Source: Dellaglioa kimchii
Lineage (GTDB): Bacteria; Bacillota; Bacilli; Lactobacillales; Lactobacillaceae
Direction: 5' to 3'
DNA: 64,000 nt
NCBI RefSeq assembly: GCF_046115505.1
Contig: NZ_CP170736.1
Span: 992,001 to 1,056,000, forward strand
Of this stretch, positions 26,234-34,967 are shown one piece after another; position 1 is the stretch's first letter, and each line of letters starts with the position of its first letter. The notes under the pieces were generated by a model. It ran no database searches, was not told the origin of the DNA, and saw nothing but the letters and a program-made list of their open reading frames with translations. Both the position numbers and the translations under genes were made by a program.

Positions 26234-26248
26234 AACAATTCTATAAAA

Positions 26249-26296
26249 AGAGTGTCTGAATCGGTCTAAAATAGCCGATTCAGACACTCTTTTTTG
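26249..26296 (+). terminator. hflX terminator
   Basis: Stem AGAGTGTCTGAATCGG/CCGATTCAGACACTCT, perfect over 16 bp, followed by TTTTT. Confidence 0.93.
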
Positions 26297-26382
26297 TCGT
26301 CATAATTGTATCTAGTTTATTGCATGATTCCCGCTGTTATGCTAAAATGCAACTATTCATTTTAGAAAAGGAGGATTCAATT

Positions 26383-27717
26383 TTGGAAAAAAAACCAGCA
26401 GTTGGACTTAACAGATCGTTAGGTCTATGGTCAGCATTATCAATCGTAATCGGAACTGTCATTGGTTCTGGTATCTTCTTTAAACAAGCTTCGGTACTTG
26501 ACTACACCGGCTCTACTACAAATGCCCTGCTCGCATGGCTATGTGGTGGTATCATAACCTTAACCGCCGGATTAACTGTTGCTGAAATTGGATCTCAAAT
26601 TCCAGAAACCGGTGGATTATATATCTACATGGAAAAAATTTACGGTAAAATTTGGGGGTTCTTAGCTGGTTGGATGCAAGTTATCGTTTACGGACCAGCT
26701 ATGATTGCCGCATTAGGCGCATACCTCGCCATTTTAATAGTAGACTTCTTTAGTATTCCAGCTGGTTATTCTCATTTAATCGCATTAATTGCAGTCATTT
26801 CTATTGGCTTCCTAAATATGCTATCAAATCGTTATGGTGCTTCATTCCAGATTATTACAACTATTTGTAAATTATTCCCAATTGCTGCTATTATTATTTT
26901 TGGTTTATTTTTTGGCAATGCAAATGCACTTGGTCAGTCTGTTGCAACTGTCAGTCATTCTACAAACAATTTTGGTGTTGGTATCCTTGCTACGTTGTTC
27001 GCTTATGATGGTTGGATTCTGATTGCTAATATGGGGGATGAAATTAAAAATCCTAAAAAAACATTACCTAGAGCTATTGTTTTAGGAATCTCAATTGTTC
27101 TTCTTATTTATATTCTTGTTTCGTTCAGTATCATGCGTGTCATGCCTGCCAGCCAAATCCATCAACTAGGTGAAAATGCAACGCCACAATTTGCTAAGAT
27201 TGCCTTTGGCCAACTTGGTGGAAAAATTATGAATATCGGTGTCATTATTTCTATTCTTGGTTGTATGAACGGTAAAATTATGACATTCCCTCGAATTATG
27301 TGGGCAATGGGTAAGAACAAACAATTACCTTTCCACAAAGAAATATCTTATTTACATCCAAAATCACATTCACCTGTTATTGCAACATGTGTGGCCTTAA
27401 GTATTGCAGCAATTATGATTTTATTTTTTGATGCTGATCGCTTATCTGAAATTTGTATTTTTACAGTTTATTGCTTTTATGTTATGACTTTCGTTGGCCT
27501 CTTTATTCTACGTCGTCGGAATAAAGGAACAGATTTAAAACGTGTTTTCTCAGTTCCATTGTTCCCCATAACACCTATTGTTGCTATCTTAGGTGCAGCC
27601 TTCGTTTTAGTTAGTGAAGTTCAATCAGATATTGTAGGTGTTTTAATTTCATTTACAATTGTTGCACTCGGTATCCCGGTTTATTTATATGAAACATATA
27701 AAAATAAAGATCTATAA
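26383..27717 (+). CDS. APC superfamily amino acid exchanger (SteT/LAT-like)
   Basis: A 444-residue permease with 12 helices. The first helix carries the LAT/SteT glycine motif GTVIGSGIFF, helix 2 has GGIITLTAGLTVAEIG, and the consensus PETGGLY follows. It resembles the serine/threonine exchanger SteT of Bacillus. The start is TTG at 26383, 9-10 nt after AAAGGAGG; the in-frame ATG at 26320 lies ahead of that RBS and would overlap the hflX terminator region. Monocistronic, closed by the hairpin at 27721-27760. Precise substrate unknown. Confidence 0.88.
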   Translation: MEKKPAVGLNRSLGLWSALSIVIGTVIGSGIFFKQASVLDYTGSTTNALLAWLCGGIITLTAGLTVAEIGSQIPETGGLYIYMEKIYGKIWGFLAGWMQVIVYGPAMIAALGAYLAILIVDFFSIPAGYSHLIALIAVISIGFLNMLSNRYGASFQIITTICKLFPIAAIIIFGLFFGNANALGQSVATVSHSTNNFGVGILATLFAYDGWILIANMGDEIKNPKKTLPRAIVLGISIVLLIYILVSFSIMRVMPASQIHQLGENATPQFAKIAFGQLGGKIMNIGVIISILGCMNGKIMTFPRIMWAMGKNKQLPFHKEISYLHPKSHSPVIATCVALSIAAIMILFFDADRLSEICIFTVYCFYVMTFVGLFILRRRNKGTDLKRVFSVPLFPITPIVAILGAAFVLVSEVQSDIVGVLISFTIVALGIPVYLYETYKNKDL

Positions 27718-27720
27718 CAA

Positions 27721-27760
27721 AAATGTGTAATGACAATAATTGTCATTACACATTTTTATT
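27721..27760. terminator. Bidirectional terminator
   Basis: Perfect 16-bp stem AAATGTGTAATGACAA/TTGTCATTACACATTT with a 3-nt loop, between convergent permease and flavin reductase genes. Confidence 0.93.
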
Positions 27761-27768
27761 TTAATTCA

Positions 27769-28362
27769 TCATTTTCCGGGAAAGGGATTATTCACGAAAA
27801 GTTGTGTATAAAATTTAATTTCTTGTAAAGTCTGAGCAATTTTATTTTTTGTATAATCTGCTAACTTAGCATCGTCAATTAATTGTCCATCTTCAGTAAA
27901 TATTTGATCAACTATTCCCAATAATGTTGGTGCAGGCAGCGTGATAAATCCTAATCGATTCAAAATAGGCACTAATTCAGCTGTTGCAAATTGTGCACCG
28001 CGCATATTATCTGAATAGCCCATAATTTTAACTGGTTTACGTTGCCCTTCAAAAGCTAAATAATCGATTGCATTTTTCAAAACAGCTGGAATAGCATGAT
28101 TATATTCAGGCGTTAAGATAATAAAGCCATCTGCCGTAGCTACATCTGCTATCCATCGTGCTTCATTTTCAGGTAGTTGTCGATTTTCATTTTGCATAGG
28201 TGCCAATTTTTCGTGGAAAAAGGTTAACTGGTAGTCACTTAATTTTAGAAATGAAAATTCAATATTATCCTGATTTTTTGCTACTCCTTCAATATACTTA
28301 ATGAGCCTTTTACCAATAGAATTCTCTCTTGAACTACCTAGAATAACAGCAATTTTTACCAT
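27769..28362 (-). CDS. NADPH-dependent FMN reductase family protein
   Basis: A 197-residue flavodoxin-like protein. The FMN phosphate loop GSSRENSIGKRL is at residues 9-20, and the conserved LTPEYNHAIPAVLKNAIDYL is mid-protein, typical of the FMN_red family that reduces quinones, azo dyes or chromate. Monocistronic. Physiological substrate cannot be read. Confidence 0.9.
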   Translation of the reverse strand: MVKIAVILGSSRENSIGKRLIKYIEGVAKNQDNIEFSFLKLSDYQLTFFHEKLAPMQNENRQLPENEARWIADVATADGFIILTPEYNHAIPAVLKNAIDYLAFEGQRKPVKIMGYSDNMRGAQFATAELVPILNRLGFITLPAPTLLGIVDQIFTEDGQLIDDAKLADYTKNKIAQTLQEIKFYTQLFVNNPFPGK

Positions 28363-28436
28363 TACATCATCTTCTTTCTAATTCACTTTTCAATCAAACA
28401 AACCATCATTTTAAACCGATTCTACTTCTAACTAAT

Positions 28437-28479
28437 AAAATGGTTGTTAAAATCTATATAGATTTTAACAACCATTTTT
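28437..28479 (-). terminator. Terminator of the glnQHMP-type operon
   Basis: Palindromic stem AAAATGGTTGTTAAAATCTA with its inverse, followed by T on both strands; lies just past the last permease stop. Confidence 0.9.
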
Positions 28480-28489
28480 ATTTTATTGT

Positions 28490-29143
28490 CTACGCTAAAC
28501 GTCTTTCTAAGTATCTTGAAACCAATGATAGTGCATAACAAACGACGAAGTACATCACTGCTAAAGCGACGAACATTGGAATAACATAATTAGTATTTTG
28601 ACCGTATACTAATTGTGCATGATACAGTAACTCTGGTAAAACAATGATAGTAGCCAATGATGTATCTTTAATTAATGAGATAAATTGACTAACCAACGGT
28701 GGAATCATTTTCTTTAAAGCTTGTGGTAAGACAATCACACGTAGACCTTGCCAATAAGTTAGGCCATTTGCGCGAGCACCTTCCATTTGTCCAGGTTCGA
28801 CAGCTTGAATACCACTTCGAATAATTTCAGCTAACATTGCTGATTCGAAAACGGTCATTGCTAGCGTTGCTGACCAGAAAATTGATAACCGAATACCAAC
28901 ATTTGCTAAACCAAAATAAACGAAAAATAAGATTAAAAGTAATGGTAAATTTCGAATTAAATCAATTATAAAACCAACTATAGCAGATAAACGTTTTACT
29001 TTAATATATCGTGTTAGGCCTAGAATAGCGCCAATAATAAAACTGAAAATAATTGAAATAACTGAAACTTCGATTGTTACTAATAATCCTTGTAGCAAGT
29101 AACGAATATTTTCCCAACTATATGCTGCAATAAAATCTGACAT
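28490..29143 (-). CDS. glnP: Polar amino acid ABC transporter permease (GlnP-like)
   Basis: Fourth gene of the operon: a 217-residue permease of the HisM/GlnP family with five hydrophobic helices. The motif LIRNLPLLLILFFVYFG is in the centre. The EAA loop GARANGLTYWQGLRVIVLPQALK contacts the ATPase. It lies 17 nt after the paralogous permease gene. The order ATPase, binding protein, permease, permease is that of Bacillus glnQHMP, which is why I use these symbols; substrate specificity (Gln, Glu or Asp) is not established. Confidence 0.88.
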   Translation of the reverse strand: MSDFIAAYSWENIRYLLQGLLVTIEVSVISIIFSFIIGAILGLTRYIKVKRLSAIVGFIIDLIRNLPLLLILFFVYFGLANVGIRLSIFWSATLAMTVFESAMLAEIIRSGIQAVEPGQMEGARANGLTYWQGLRVIVLPQALKKMIPPLVSQFISLIKDTSLATIIVLPELLYHAQLVYGQNTNYVIPMFVALAVMYFVVCYALSLVSRYLERRLA

Positions 29144-29160
29144 GTTTTTCTAGACCCCCT

Positions 29161-29799
29161 TTAACTTAATTTCTTTTCTAAATGTCTCATGTAATAACTT
29201 AATGGCATTGTGATAATTAAATATAACACCCCAACAATAATGTACGTGTTGATTGTATCAAATGTTGTTGATGCGATAATATCACCCTGGTACATTAAAT
29301 CAAATCCAGCGACGAAGGCTAAAACTGATGAGTTTTTGACCAAATTAATGAATTGATTACCCAAAGGTGGAATCACATATTTAAATGCCTGGGGTAAAAT
29401 AATATGAAACATTGATTGCATGAATGTTAACCCGTTTGAGCGAGCACCTTCCATTTGTCCAGGATCAACAGCTCGAATCCCAGCACGAACTGTTTCTGCA
29501 ATAAAAGCAGATGTGTAAATCGTTAGTCCGATTGTTCCAGCTGTAAATCCGTTGATATTCGTACCGTACATAGGTACCACAACGTAGAAAAACATTGCAA
29601 CAACCAATAACGGAATATTTCTAAATATTTCAATATAGATACGTGCAATAATTTTTAAAATTCGATATGGCATTTCTTCCAAAATTGCAAAGAACGAACC
29701 TATAATTAAACTAAAAAATAATGCGAGTACACTTGAACACAATGTATAGCCAAGTCCTGTTAATAAGGCTTGCCAATGTTCTGTAAAAATCGTAATCAT
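29161..29799 (-). CDS. glnM: Polar amino acid ABC transporter permease (GlnM-like)
   Basis: A 212-residue permease paralogous to the downstream one. It has IEIFRNIPLLVVAMFFYVVVP and the EAA loop GARSNGLTFMQSMFHIILPQAFK. Its start overlaps the stop of the binding-protein gene by 4 bp (ATGA), so translation is likely coupled. Forms a heterodimeric channel with GlnP. Confidence 0.88.
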   Translation of the reverse strand: MITIFTEHWQALLTGLGYTLCSSVLALFFSLIIGSFFAILEEMPYRILKIIARIYIEIFRNIPLLVVAMFFYVVVPMYGTNINGFTAGTIGLTIYTSAFIAETVRAGIRAVDPGQMEGARSNGLTFMQSMFHIILPQAFKYVIPPLGNQFINLVKNSSVLAFVAGFDLMYQGDIIASTTFDTINTYIIVGVLYLIITMPLSYYMRHLEKKLS

Positions 29800-30623
29800 T
29801 GTTGACTCGCCTCCTTCACACTAAATCCTGGAATATCGCCAAACCATTTATTTAATAATTTTTCATATGAGCCATCGGCACGCATTTCAGCTAAAGCCTT
29901 ATTAACTTCGTTCTTAAATTCACCTTGGCCTTTATCAATCGCAATTCCGTAAGGTTCATGCGTAAAAGTACCACCAACAACAGCAAAATCAGAATTCTCT
30001 TTAACCATCCCATATAAAATACCATTATCAGTTGTTAAAGCATCACCTTGACCAGATTTTAGTGCGGTTAATGCTTGCGCATAATCATCTAGTTCCAGCA
30101 CTTCTGCTTTAGGTGCATACTTCTTCATGTTAATAACTGAAGTTGAACCCTTAACACCTAAAACAACCATACCGTCTTTATTCAAATCTTTTACAGATTT
30201 AATTGAGCTTGTTCTTTTAACTAAAATAGCTTGTCCGGCAGCAAAATAAGAGTTAGAAAAATCAACTTGTTTTTCACGAGCTTTAGAAATGGACATCGTC
30301 GCAATAATTGCATCAATATTTCCATTTTTCAAAAGTGGAATTCTTGTTTTACTTGTTACCTGAACAAAATTAGCTTTACCATCTTTACCTAAGATTTTTT
30401 TTGTCACTGCCTTAGCAATATCAATATCAAATCCTTGGATTTCACCGGTTTTGATGTTCATTAAACCAAATAACTTCGTATCTGCTTTAACACCCCAGTT
30501 AATTGTTTTTGTTTCTTTAGCTGTTGTTGCAATGTTGGCTTTACTTTGCGCTCCACAGCCTGCAATAACTAATACCATAGCTATACTCATAAACAATAAG
30601 CTAATTTTTCTTAATTGTTTCAT
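29796..30623 (-). CDS. glnH: Polar amino acid-binding lipoprotein (GlnH-like)
   Basis: A 275-residue family 3 solute-binding protein. The signal peptide ends in lipobox IAGC (Cys23). The binding domain includes GEIQGFDIDIAKAVTKKI, the arginine ligand region NGNIDAIIATMSISKAREKQVDFS, and GVKGSTSVINMKKYAPKAE in lobe 2. The aspartate block EVLELDDYAQALTALKSGQGDALTTD is as in Glu/Gln/Asp-binding proteins. It is 33 nt downstream of the ATPase gene. Ligand inferred only at class level. Confidence 0.9.
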   Translation of the reverse strand: MKQLRKISLLFMSIAMVLVIAGCGAQSKANIATTAKETKTINWGVKADTKLFGLMNIKTGEIQGFDIDIAKAVTKKILGKDGKANFVQVTSKTRIPLLKNGNIDAIIATMSISKAREKQVDFSNSYFAAGQAILVKRTSSIKSVKDLNKDGMVVLGVKGSTSVINMKKYAPKAEVLELDDYAQALTALKSGQGDALTTDNGILYGMVKENSDFAVVGGTFTHEPYGIAIDKGQGEFKNEVNKALAEMRADGSYEKLLNKWFGDIPGFSVKEASQQ

Positions 30624-30656
30624 ATTTTAATCCCCACTCTCACAGTCTTGAGCTCC

Positions 30657-31394
30657 TTAATGTTTAATAATTTTACTCAAGAATTTTTTTGCACGTTCTT
30701 CTTTTGGATTGTCGAAAAATTCTACTGTTGTATCATCCTCAAGAATTTGACCATCAGCCATGAAAATAACACGATCGGCTACTTCACGAGCAAAGCCCAT
30801 TTCATGAGTTACAACAATCATTGTGATCCCATCATTTTTAGCGATATCTTTCATAACTTTTAAAACATCGTCAATTGTTTCAGGATCTAATGCAGAAGTT
30901 GGTTCATCAAATAATAGCGCCTTAGGTTTCATAGCTAGACTACGGGCAATGGCAATTCTTTGCGATTGTCCACCTGATAACATTCTAGGATATGATTGTG
31001 CTTTATCATCAAGTCCAACTGTTTTTAATAAATCCATTGCGATTTTTTTATTTTCAGCTTCATCCCGTTTTAAAACTAAACGTGGTGCAAGCATAATATT
31101 TTCTAAAACAGTTTTGTTTTCGTACAAGTTAAAATGTTGAAATACCATCCCAACATTTTTTCTGATTTTATCAATATTCGTTTTCTTATCTGCTAAATCA
31201 AAATTATCAACTAATAGTTGCCCCTCGTTAACTTGCTCTAAACCATTGATAGTTCTGATCAATGTACTTTTTCCAGAACCAGATGGCCCGATAATAACGA
31301 CGACTTCGCCTGCTTCAACTTTTAAGTTGATATTCTTCAATGCGTGAAATTTATCGTAATATTTCTCCACATTTTTAAATTCGATCATTGCCAT
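30657..31394 (-). CDS. glnQ: Polar amino acid ABC transporter ATP-binding protein (GlnQ-like)
   Basis: First gene of the operon: a 245-residue ATPase. Walker A GPSGSGKSTLIR (about 35-46), Q-loop MVFQHFNLYENKTVLENI, signature LSGGQSQRIAIARSL, Walker B ALLFDEPTSALDPE and switch VTHEMGFAREVADR, all typical of the GlnQ/HisP group. AGGGG lies about 9-10 nt upstream of the ATG. A TATAAT element is at about 31445-31450 on the minus strand, with a poor -35. Confidence 0.93.
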   Translation of the reverse strand: MAMIEFKNVEKYYDKFHALKNINLKVEAGEVVVIIGPSGSGKSTLIRTINGLEQVNEGQLLVDNFDLADKKTNIDKIRKNVGMVFQHFNLYENKTVLENIMLAPRLVLKRDEAENKKIAMDLLKTVGLDDKAQSYPRMLSGGQSQRIAIARSLAMKPKALLFDEPTSALDPETIDDVLKVMKDIAKNDGITMIVVTHEMGFAREVADRVIFMADGQILEDDTTVEFFDNPKEERAKKFLSKIIKH

Positions 31395-31502
31395 ACTCTC
31401 AATCCCCTTCTCTTAACTCTTTTATTCTTTTTTGTGATACTTTAATTATACTACCAAATGGATGTTTAATTGCAGTCTTTTTTAAATGTACCATATAATC
31501 AC

Positions 31503-31544
31503 AAAAAAAGTGATAGCAATGTAGTCATTTGCTATCACTTTTTT
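31503..31544 (-). terminator. Terminator of the surface-protein operon
   Basis: Minus-strand stem AAAAGTGATAGCAAATG/CATTGCTATCACTTTTTT with T run, right after the stop at 31546. Confidence 0.88.
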
Positions 31545-31545
31545 A

Positions 31546-32358
31546 CTAATTTTCTTTTTCTTTATAGGCAATTTGAACTTTAACGTGAAATTTATGTGAT
31601 TCTTCAATAACTGATGATCGACCAGCAACCTTCTGATTACCACCATAAATAGTTGCTGTTGCTAAGTAAATATCATATTGTTCCTTAGCCGTTTCAATAT
31701 CAGATAAACCGACATGAGTTAGACGACCAATCAATTGTTTATCAATCTGATTCATTCCAGCGTAAACATTCATCTTTTCGTCTTCTATTTTTAATTCAAA
31801 AAATGGAAAAGCAACGGGCTGTGCTAACTCTGACACTGGTTTTCCTGTTTTCTGAATTTCTTTTATAATAGCATCATCTGACAATCCATCATAATCAAAA
31901 TCTGAATACTTAACTTGCTTCATTTGATCAGCAATTTTTTGAATATTTACTTTTTCGTTTCTATTTGTCCTAAGTGTCGCTGGCATCAGCATTTTAGAAT
32001 CAAATAGGCCGTTCGTTTGAACATAACCTGGTTGCATTCGGCGCCGTTTATCTCCTTCAATTTCTTCCTTAGGCGGGCCACCCAATAATTTTTCGATTTT
32101 CGGTGAAGGATCAAATTTAGTTGTTTTATTTGTAAAATAATGAATAACATTTAAAACAATAAAATATAATAAAACAAAAAAAGCAAGAATAAACAAACTA
32201 CCTCTAACATAATAACCATTTATGAAATATCGTGATGCGATATACAATAGATACCAATTACCAAGAAAACCTAAAACAGTATAAATTCTATTTTTTAATT
32301 TTAAATTAACGTTAATAAACCCTAAATAATGGTTTGCTAAATCTAATAAACTAAACAT
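31546..32358 (-). CDS. Uncharacterised protein with two N-terminal membrane helices
   Basis: A 270-residue protein. After about 25 residues come two hydrophobic helices (about 26-46 and 52-75), then a soluble, probably cytoplasmic domain of about 190 residues. That domain has a basic/proline-rich linker (KIEKLLGGPPKEEIEGDKRRRMQPG) and a mixed alpha/beta stretch to the end. I do not recognise a named domain; it looks like a Lactobacillales-specific membrane protein. It lies 18 nt downstream of the Ser/Thr/Asp-rich protein gene and is closed by a terminator, so the two are probably co-transcribed and may act together at the envelope. Confidence 0.7.
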   Translation of the reverse strand: MFSLLDLANHYLGFINVNLKLKNRIYTVLGFLGNWYLLYIASRYFINGYYVRGSLFILAFFVLLYFIVLNVIHYFTNKTTKFDPSPKIEKLLGGPPKEEIEGDKRRRMQPGYVQTNGLFDSKMLMPATLRTNRNEKVNIQKIADQMKQVKYSDFDYDGLSDDAIIKEIQKTGKPVSELAQPVAFPFFELKIEDEKMNVYAGMNQIDKQLIGRLTHVGLSDIETAKEQYDIYLATATIYGGNQKVAGRSSVIEESHKFHVKVQIAYKEKEN

Positions 32359-32376
32359 TTATTTACCTCCTAATCC

Positions 32377-32877
32377 TTAGTCTGTATTTGTCGTTTCTGT
32401 ATTAGCTTTGTCATCCGTTACCGTTTTAGTATTCTTCGCGCTATCACTTGTGCTTGTTGCCGCACTAGCTTTATCCGCGTTTGTATCAGTGTCTGTACTT
32501 GTATCAGTGTCTGAATCAGTTGTGTCATCGGTACTTGTTGCTGCACTACTATCATCCGTTGTTTTATCTGCACTTGTGCTTGCTGATTTGTTTGATGTTT
32601 CATCAGCAGAACTTAAACTACTAGACCCATCTTTTGAACTTTCTGATGAAGAGGACGACTCAGAAGAACTCGTCTCAGAAGATGAACTTACTTCTTTGGA
32701 ACTCGACTTATCGTCTACTTTAGGTTTAGTTTCCGATGATGATGAAGCTACTGAAGAAACTGTTGCTCCTTCGTTTGTATTCGTTGTTTTATTAACGACA
32801 ACGTTAGTTGCGCCCAATGCAAGTACGATAGAAACAATTGCAAAAGGTGTTATAAATGGTGGCGTTCTATATGCCAT
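32377..32877 (-). CDS. Ser/Thr/Asp-rich low-complexity surface protein
   Basis: A 166-residue protein. A hydrophobic segment (about residues 8-27) without a clear signal peptidase site is followed by 135 residues of low-complexity sequence: first Ser-Glu-Lys runs (about 40-95), then Thr-Asp-Ser-Ala repeats (about 96-166). There is no LPXTG anchor. The probable topology is an N-terminal membrane anchor with an extended, highly acidic extracellular stalk that could be glycosylated. The antisense strand also has a long open frame, a side effect of the composition. Lies between a Fur-family gene and the two-helix protein gene. Function unknown. Confidence 0.7.
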   Translation of the reverse strand: MAYRTPPFITPFAIVSIVLALGATNVVVNKTTNTNEGATVSSVASSSSETKPKVDDKSSSKEVSSSSETSSSESSSSSESSKDGSSSLSSADETSNKSASTSADKTTDDSSAATSTDDTTDSDTDTSTDTDTNADKASAATSTSDSAKNTKTVTDDKANTETTNTD

Positions 32878-32946
32878 TAATTCTCACTCCAATTTTGTAC
32901 TTTTTCCATTAAACCATTTGTTATTGAAGTTTATTCGAAGATAAAC

Positions 32947-33387
32947 TTAATTTTTCGATAATTTTTTTTGGCATTCATCACAAATCCCATGTAATTCAAA
33001 TTTATGTTCCTCTATTTTGTAACCTGGTAATTGTTTTACAAAATAATCTAACGGACAGCTATCAAGTTCAACCACCTTACTACAAGAGGTACAAATAAAA
33101 TGATGGTGATGTTTATGACTAAAATCACATTGATATTTCACACAGGCTCGTTCACCATTCATTCGTTGTTCAACAAGACCCATTTCTTTAAACTCTTTAA
33201 TATTTCGATAAATTGTATTATGACTCATCCCTGGATATTTATTTCTCATATAGTCATCCACAACTGTAACATCAACATAAGCTTCCTCATATTGACTTAA
33301 ATACGTTAATAAACTTTTTCTTTGTTTCGTAATTTTATATTTATTTTCTTTTAGTATATGCAATGCATCATCAATTAATTCAGTCAA
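32947..33387 (-). CDS. Fur family metalloregulator (Zur/PerR-like)
   Basis: A 146-residue winged-helix repressor. The N-terminal DNA-binding domain has ITKQRKSLLTYLS and SHNTIYRNIKEFKEMGLVEQ. The HHHHFICTSC and CDEC cysteine pairs form the structural zinc site, and HKFELHG supplies further ligands. The CP after the first CxxC region and the PGYKIEEHKFELHGICDEC tail look more like Zur than PerR, but this is a judgement. The start is TTG at 33387, with GGAG 9 nt upstream; an ATG at 33402 and the longer frame to 33459 lack an RBS. No Fur-type box was located nearby. Confidence 0.85.
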   Translation of the reverse strand: MTELIDDALHILKENKYKITKQRKSLLTYLSQYEEAYVDVTVVDDYMRNKYPGMSHNTIYRNIKEFKEMGLVEQRMNGERACVKYQCDFSHKHHHHFICTSCSKVVELDSCPLDYFVKQLPGYKIEEHKFELHGICDECQKKLSKN

Positions 33388-33465
33388 AAGGCTTATCTCC
33401 ATTTCTAAATAATAATGGTTACTCTTTAAGAAGAATACCATATCAACTAAAAAAAGCAATCACTC

Positions 33466-34020
33466 TTAATCTAATGATTGAATTAACTGATCAATCTGTT
33501 TCTTTGCGTCAACTAAATCGTCATTAATAATGACATGCGCTATACCTTCAAGATCTGCTGGAAGTTTCATATCTCGTTTTGCTTCACCAGAATCTAAGCG
33601 TAAACTTCGATTTTGAATCGTATCTCCCCGCTTAATTAACCGATCTTGCAGTATCTGATTATCAGATACACACAAATATAAAACAACTGTTTCTTTTGGT
33701 AATTCTTTTGAATACGTAATGGCACCTGCGGTATCGAGTACAATTGTCGCATTTTTTGACTCTGACCAAGCAACATCTATCGCTTCCTTTGATGAACCAT
33801 AGTAGTGACGATCATATTCAACATGTTCTAAATAATGAAAATTAAAAAAAGTTTCATCAGTTTCAAAATAATAATCGCGACCATTTTTTTCATTAACTCT
33901 TGGTTGCCTTGTTGTGTGGGTAATCACCTTTTTAGCATCAAATTGTTTAGTTAGATAGTCTCTAATCGTTGTTTTGCCAGTTCCTGGAGCACCCGTGATC
34001 ACGAATATTCGCTTTTGCAT
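33466..34020 (-). CDS. Guanylate kinase-like P-loop protein
   Basis: A 184-residue nucleotide-binding protein. The P-loop GAPGTGKTT is at residues 9-17. THTTRQPRVNEKNGRDYYF matches the GMP-binding TTRxPRxxExxGxDYYF segment of guanylate kinases, then VEYDRHYYGSS and a variable lid. Canonical Gmk is usually about 205 residues and opens differently, so this is probably a second, specialised family member. Head of a minus-strand cluster with the Fur-like gene (78 nt apart). Activity on GMP is plausible but unproven. Confidence 0.75.
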   Translation of the reverse strand: MQKRIFVITGAPGTGKTTIRDYLTKQFDAKKVITHTTRQPRVNEKNGRDYYFETDETFFNFHYLEHVEYDRHYYGSSKEAIDVAWSESKNATIVLDTAGAITYSKELPKETVVLYLCVSDNQILQDRLIKRGDTIQNRSLRLDSGEAKRDMKLPADLEGIAHVIINDDLVDAKKQIDQLIQSLD

Positions 34021-34094
34021 TAAATCATCCCTTTATCATTTTTAGACTTCTTCATATTATTTAAAAAATTTTTGGTTAATATAAAACAAATGAC

Positions 34095-34162
34095 TTGCAT
34101 TCATTTTATGTACGTACTATACTAAGCTTCTACCAAAGAAAGTAGAATGCGCTTTCATGGTA
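34095..34162 (+). promoter_or_regulatory. Promoter and leader hairpin of the 59-residue ORF
   Basis: TTGCAT (34095-34100), 17-bp spacer and TATACT (34118-34123) form a good sigma-A promoter. The transcribed leader then folds as TACCA-aa-GAAAG ... CTTTC-a-TGGTA (34131-34162), ending about 18 nt before the RBS. Confidence 0.65.
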
Positions 34163-34194
34163 GTAAGATATAGAAACACGGAGGATACACACTT

Positions 34195-34374
34195 ATGAAA
34201 TTTGGAACATTTAGTAAAAACTGGTATACGATTTCTTTAGACACTGAAAAACAAATCTTTATTGCTAGTTCAAAAAATAATCCAGCCATTTCAGGTTCTG
34301 GGGTAACAATCGAAACAGCCGTTTCCAACCTATCAACAGAAATGAAATATGTTCAATCTGGACAATTTGTATAG
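34195..34374 (+). CDS. Small uncharacterised protein of 59 residues
   Basis: Short ORF supported by context: GGAGG about 10 nt before the ATG, its own consensus-like promoter and leader hairpin upstream, and a hairpin terminator immediately downstream (34376-34413). The product is soluble and polar, opens MKFGTFSKNW and ends SGQFV, with a central GSGVTIETAV turn; no helix, signal or cysteine is seen. I do not recognise the family. It is the only plus-strand gene between hflX's neighbour and pepX, so it is an isolated transcription unit. Confidence 0.7.
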   Translation: MKFGTFSKNWYTISLDTEKQIFIASSKNNPAISGSGVTIETAVSNLSTEMKYVQSGQFV

Positions 34375-34375
34375 A

Positions 34376-34413
34376 GGGTAAATGTGAGCTCACGCACATC
34401 AACCCTTTTTTAT
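34376..34413 (+). terminator. Terminator of the 59-residue ORF
   Basis: Interrupted stem GGGT-aa-ATGTG ... CACAT-ca-ACCC followed by T6. Confidence 0.75.
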
Positions 34414-34423
34414 TTGGCCTTTT

Positions 34424-34966
34424 TTACCGATTAAACCTCACCATCAATCGCTTAATGGGTACGTATAATAAACTAACAATGATAATTGTCGAGATTGAAT
34501 TAACAACAGTTGCAGGTAAACTTAAAAATGCCTGAACAGCAGCAACATTAAAACTAACACCTCTAATCATTGCCTCACCAATAGAAACTAGATATGACGT
34601 CCCAATTTTACCAATTCCTGCTGTTGCAGCAATAATGATAATCCAATATTTACCATGATAATTTTTTAATCCTTTCATTACACCCGTAATTAGTAACGCG
34701 ATGACCACTACTTCTAGTACAGTAAAATACGATGTATCCGCATAACCATTCAAAATATCAAATAATCCCAGACCAATCGCTCCTGCAATTGTGCCGTAGC
34801 TAAACCCTAAAAAAATCACGGCCAATGCTGCTAGTGAATTCCCGAAGTGAATAAATGGTTTTCCCACCATAGCTGGGATTGGAATTCTAAAAACGGAGAT
34901 ACCTATATAAATAATTGCCGCAAACAATCCCGCTAAAATAATGCTTCTTAATCTTTCATTTCTCAT
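34424..34966 (-). CDS. ECF transporter S-component, probably for vitamin B6
   Basis: A 180-residue integral membrane protein with about six helices, opening RLRSIILAGLFAAIIYIGISVFRIPIP, the style of ECF substrate-binding (S) components. The start lies 1 nt after the stop of the pyridoxamine kinase gene, so the pair is translationally coupled. That pairing, known for the PdxU/PdxU2 group of S-components, is the basis for proposing pyridoxine, pyridoxal or pyridoxamine as ligand. It would need the shared EcfAA'T module, not present in this window. Other S-component specificities remain possible. Confidence 0.75.
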   Translation of the reverse strand: MRNERLRSIILAGLFAAIIYIGISVFRIPIPAMVGKPFIHFGNSLAALAVIFLGFSYGTIAGAIGLGLFDILNGYADTSYFTVLEVVVIALLITGVMKGLKNYHGKYWIIIIAATAGIGKIGTSYLVSIGEAMIRGVSFNVAAVQAFLSLPATVVNSISTIIIVSLLYVPIKRLMVRFNR

Positions 34967-34967
34967 T

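Noticed and set aside
32408..32944. 178-codon open frame on the plus strand, rich in Val, Ser and Leu
   Set aside because: Antisense of the low-complexity Ser/Asp/Thr gene; repetitive codons keep it open. No RBS or promoter supports it.
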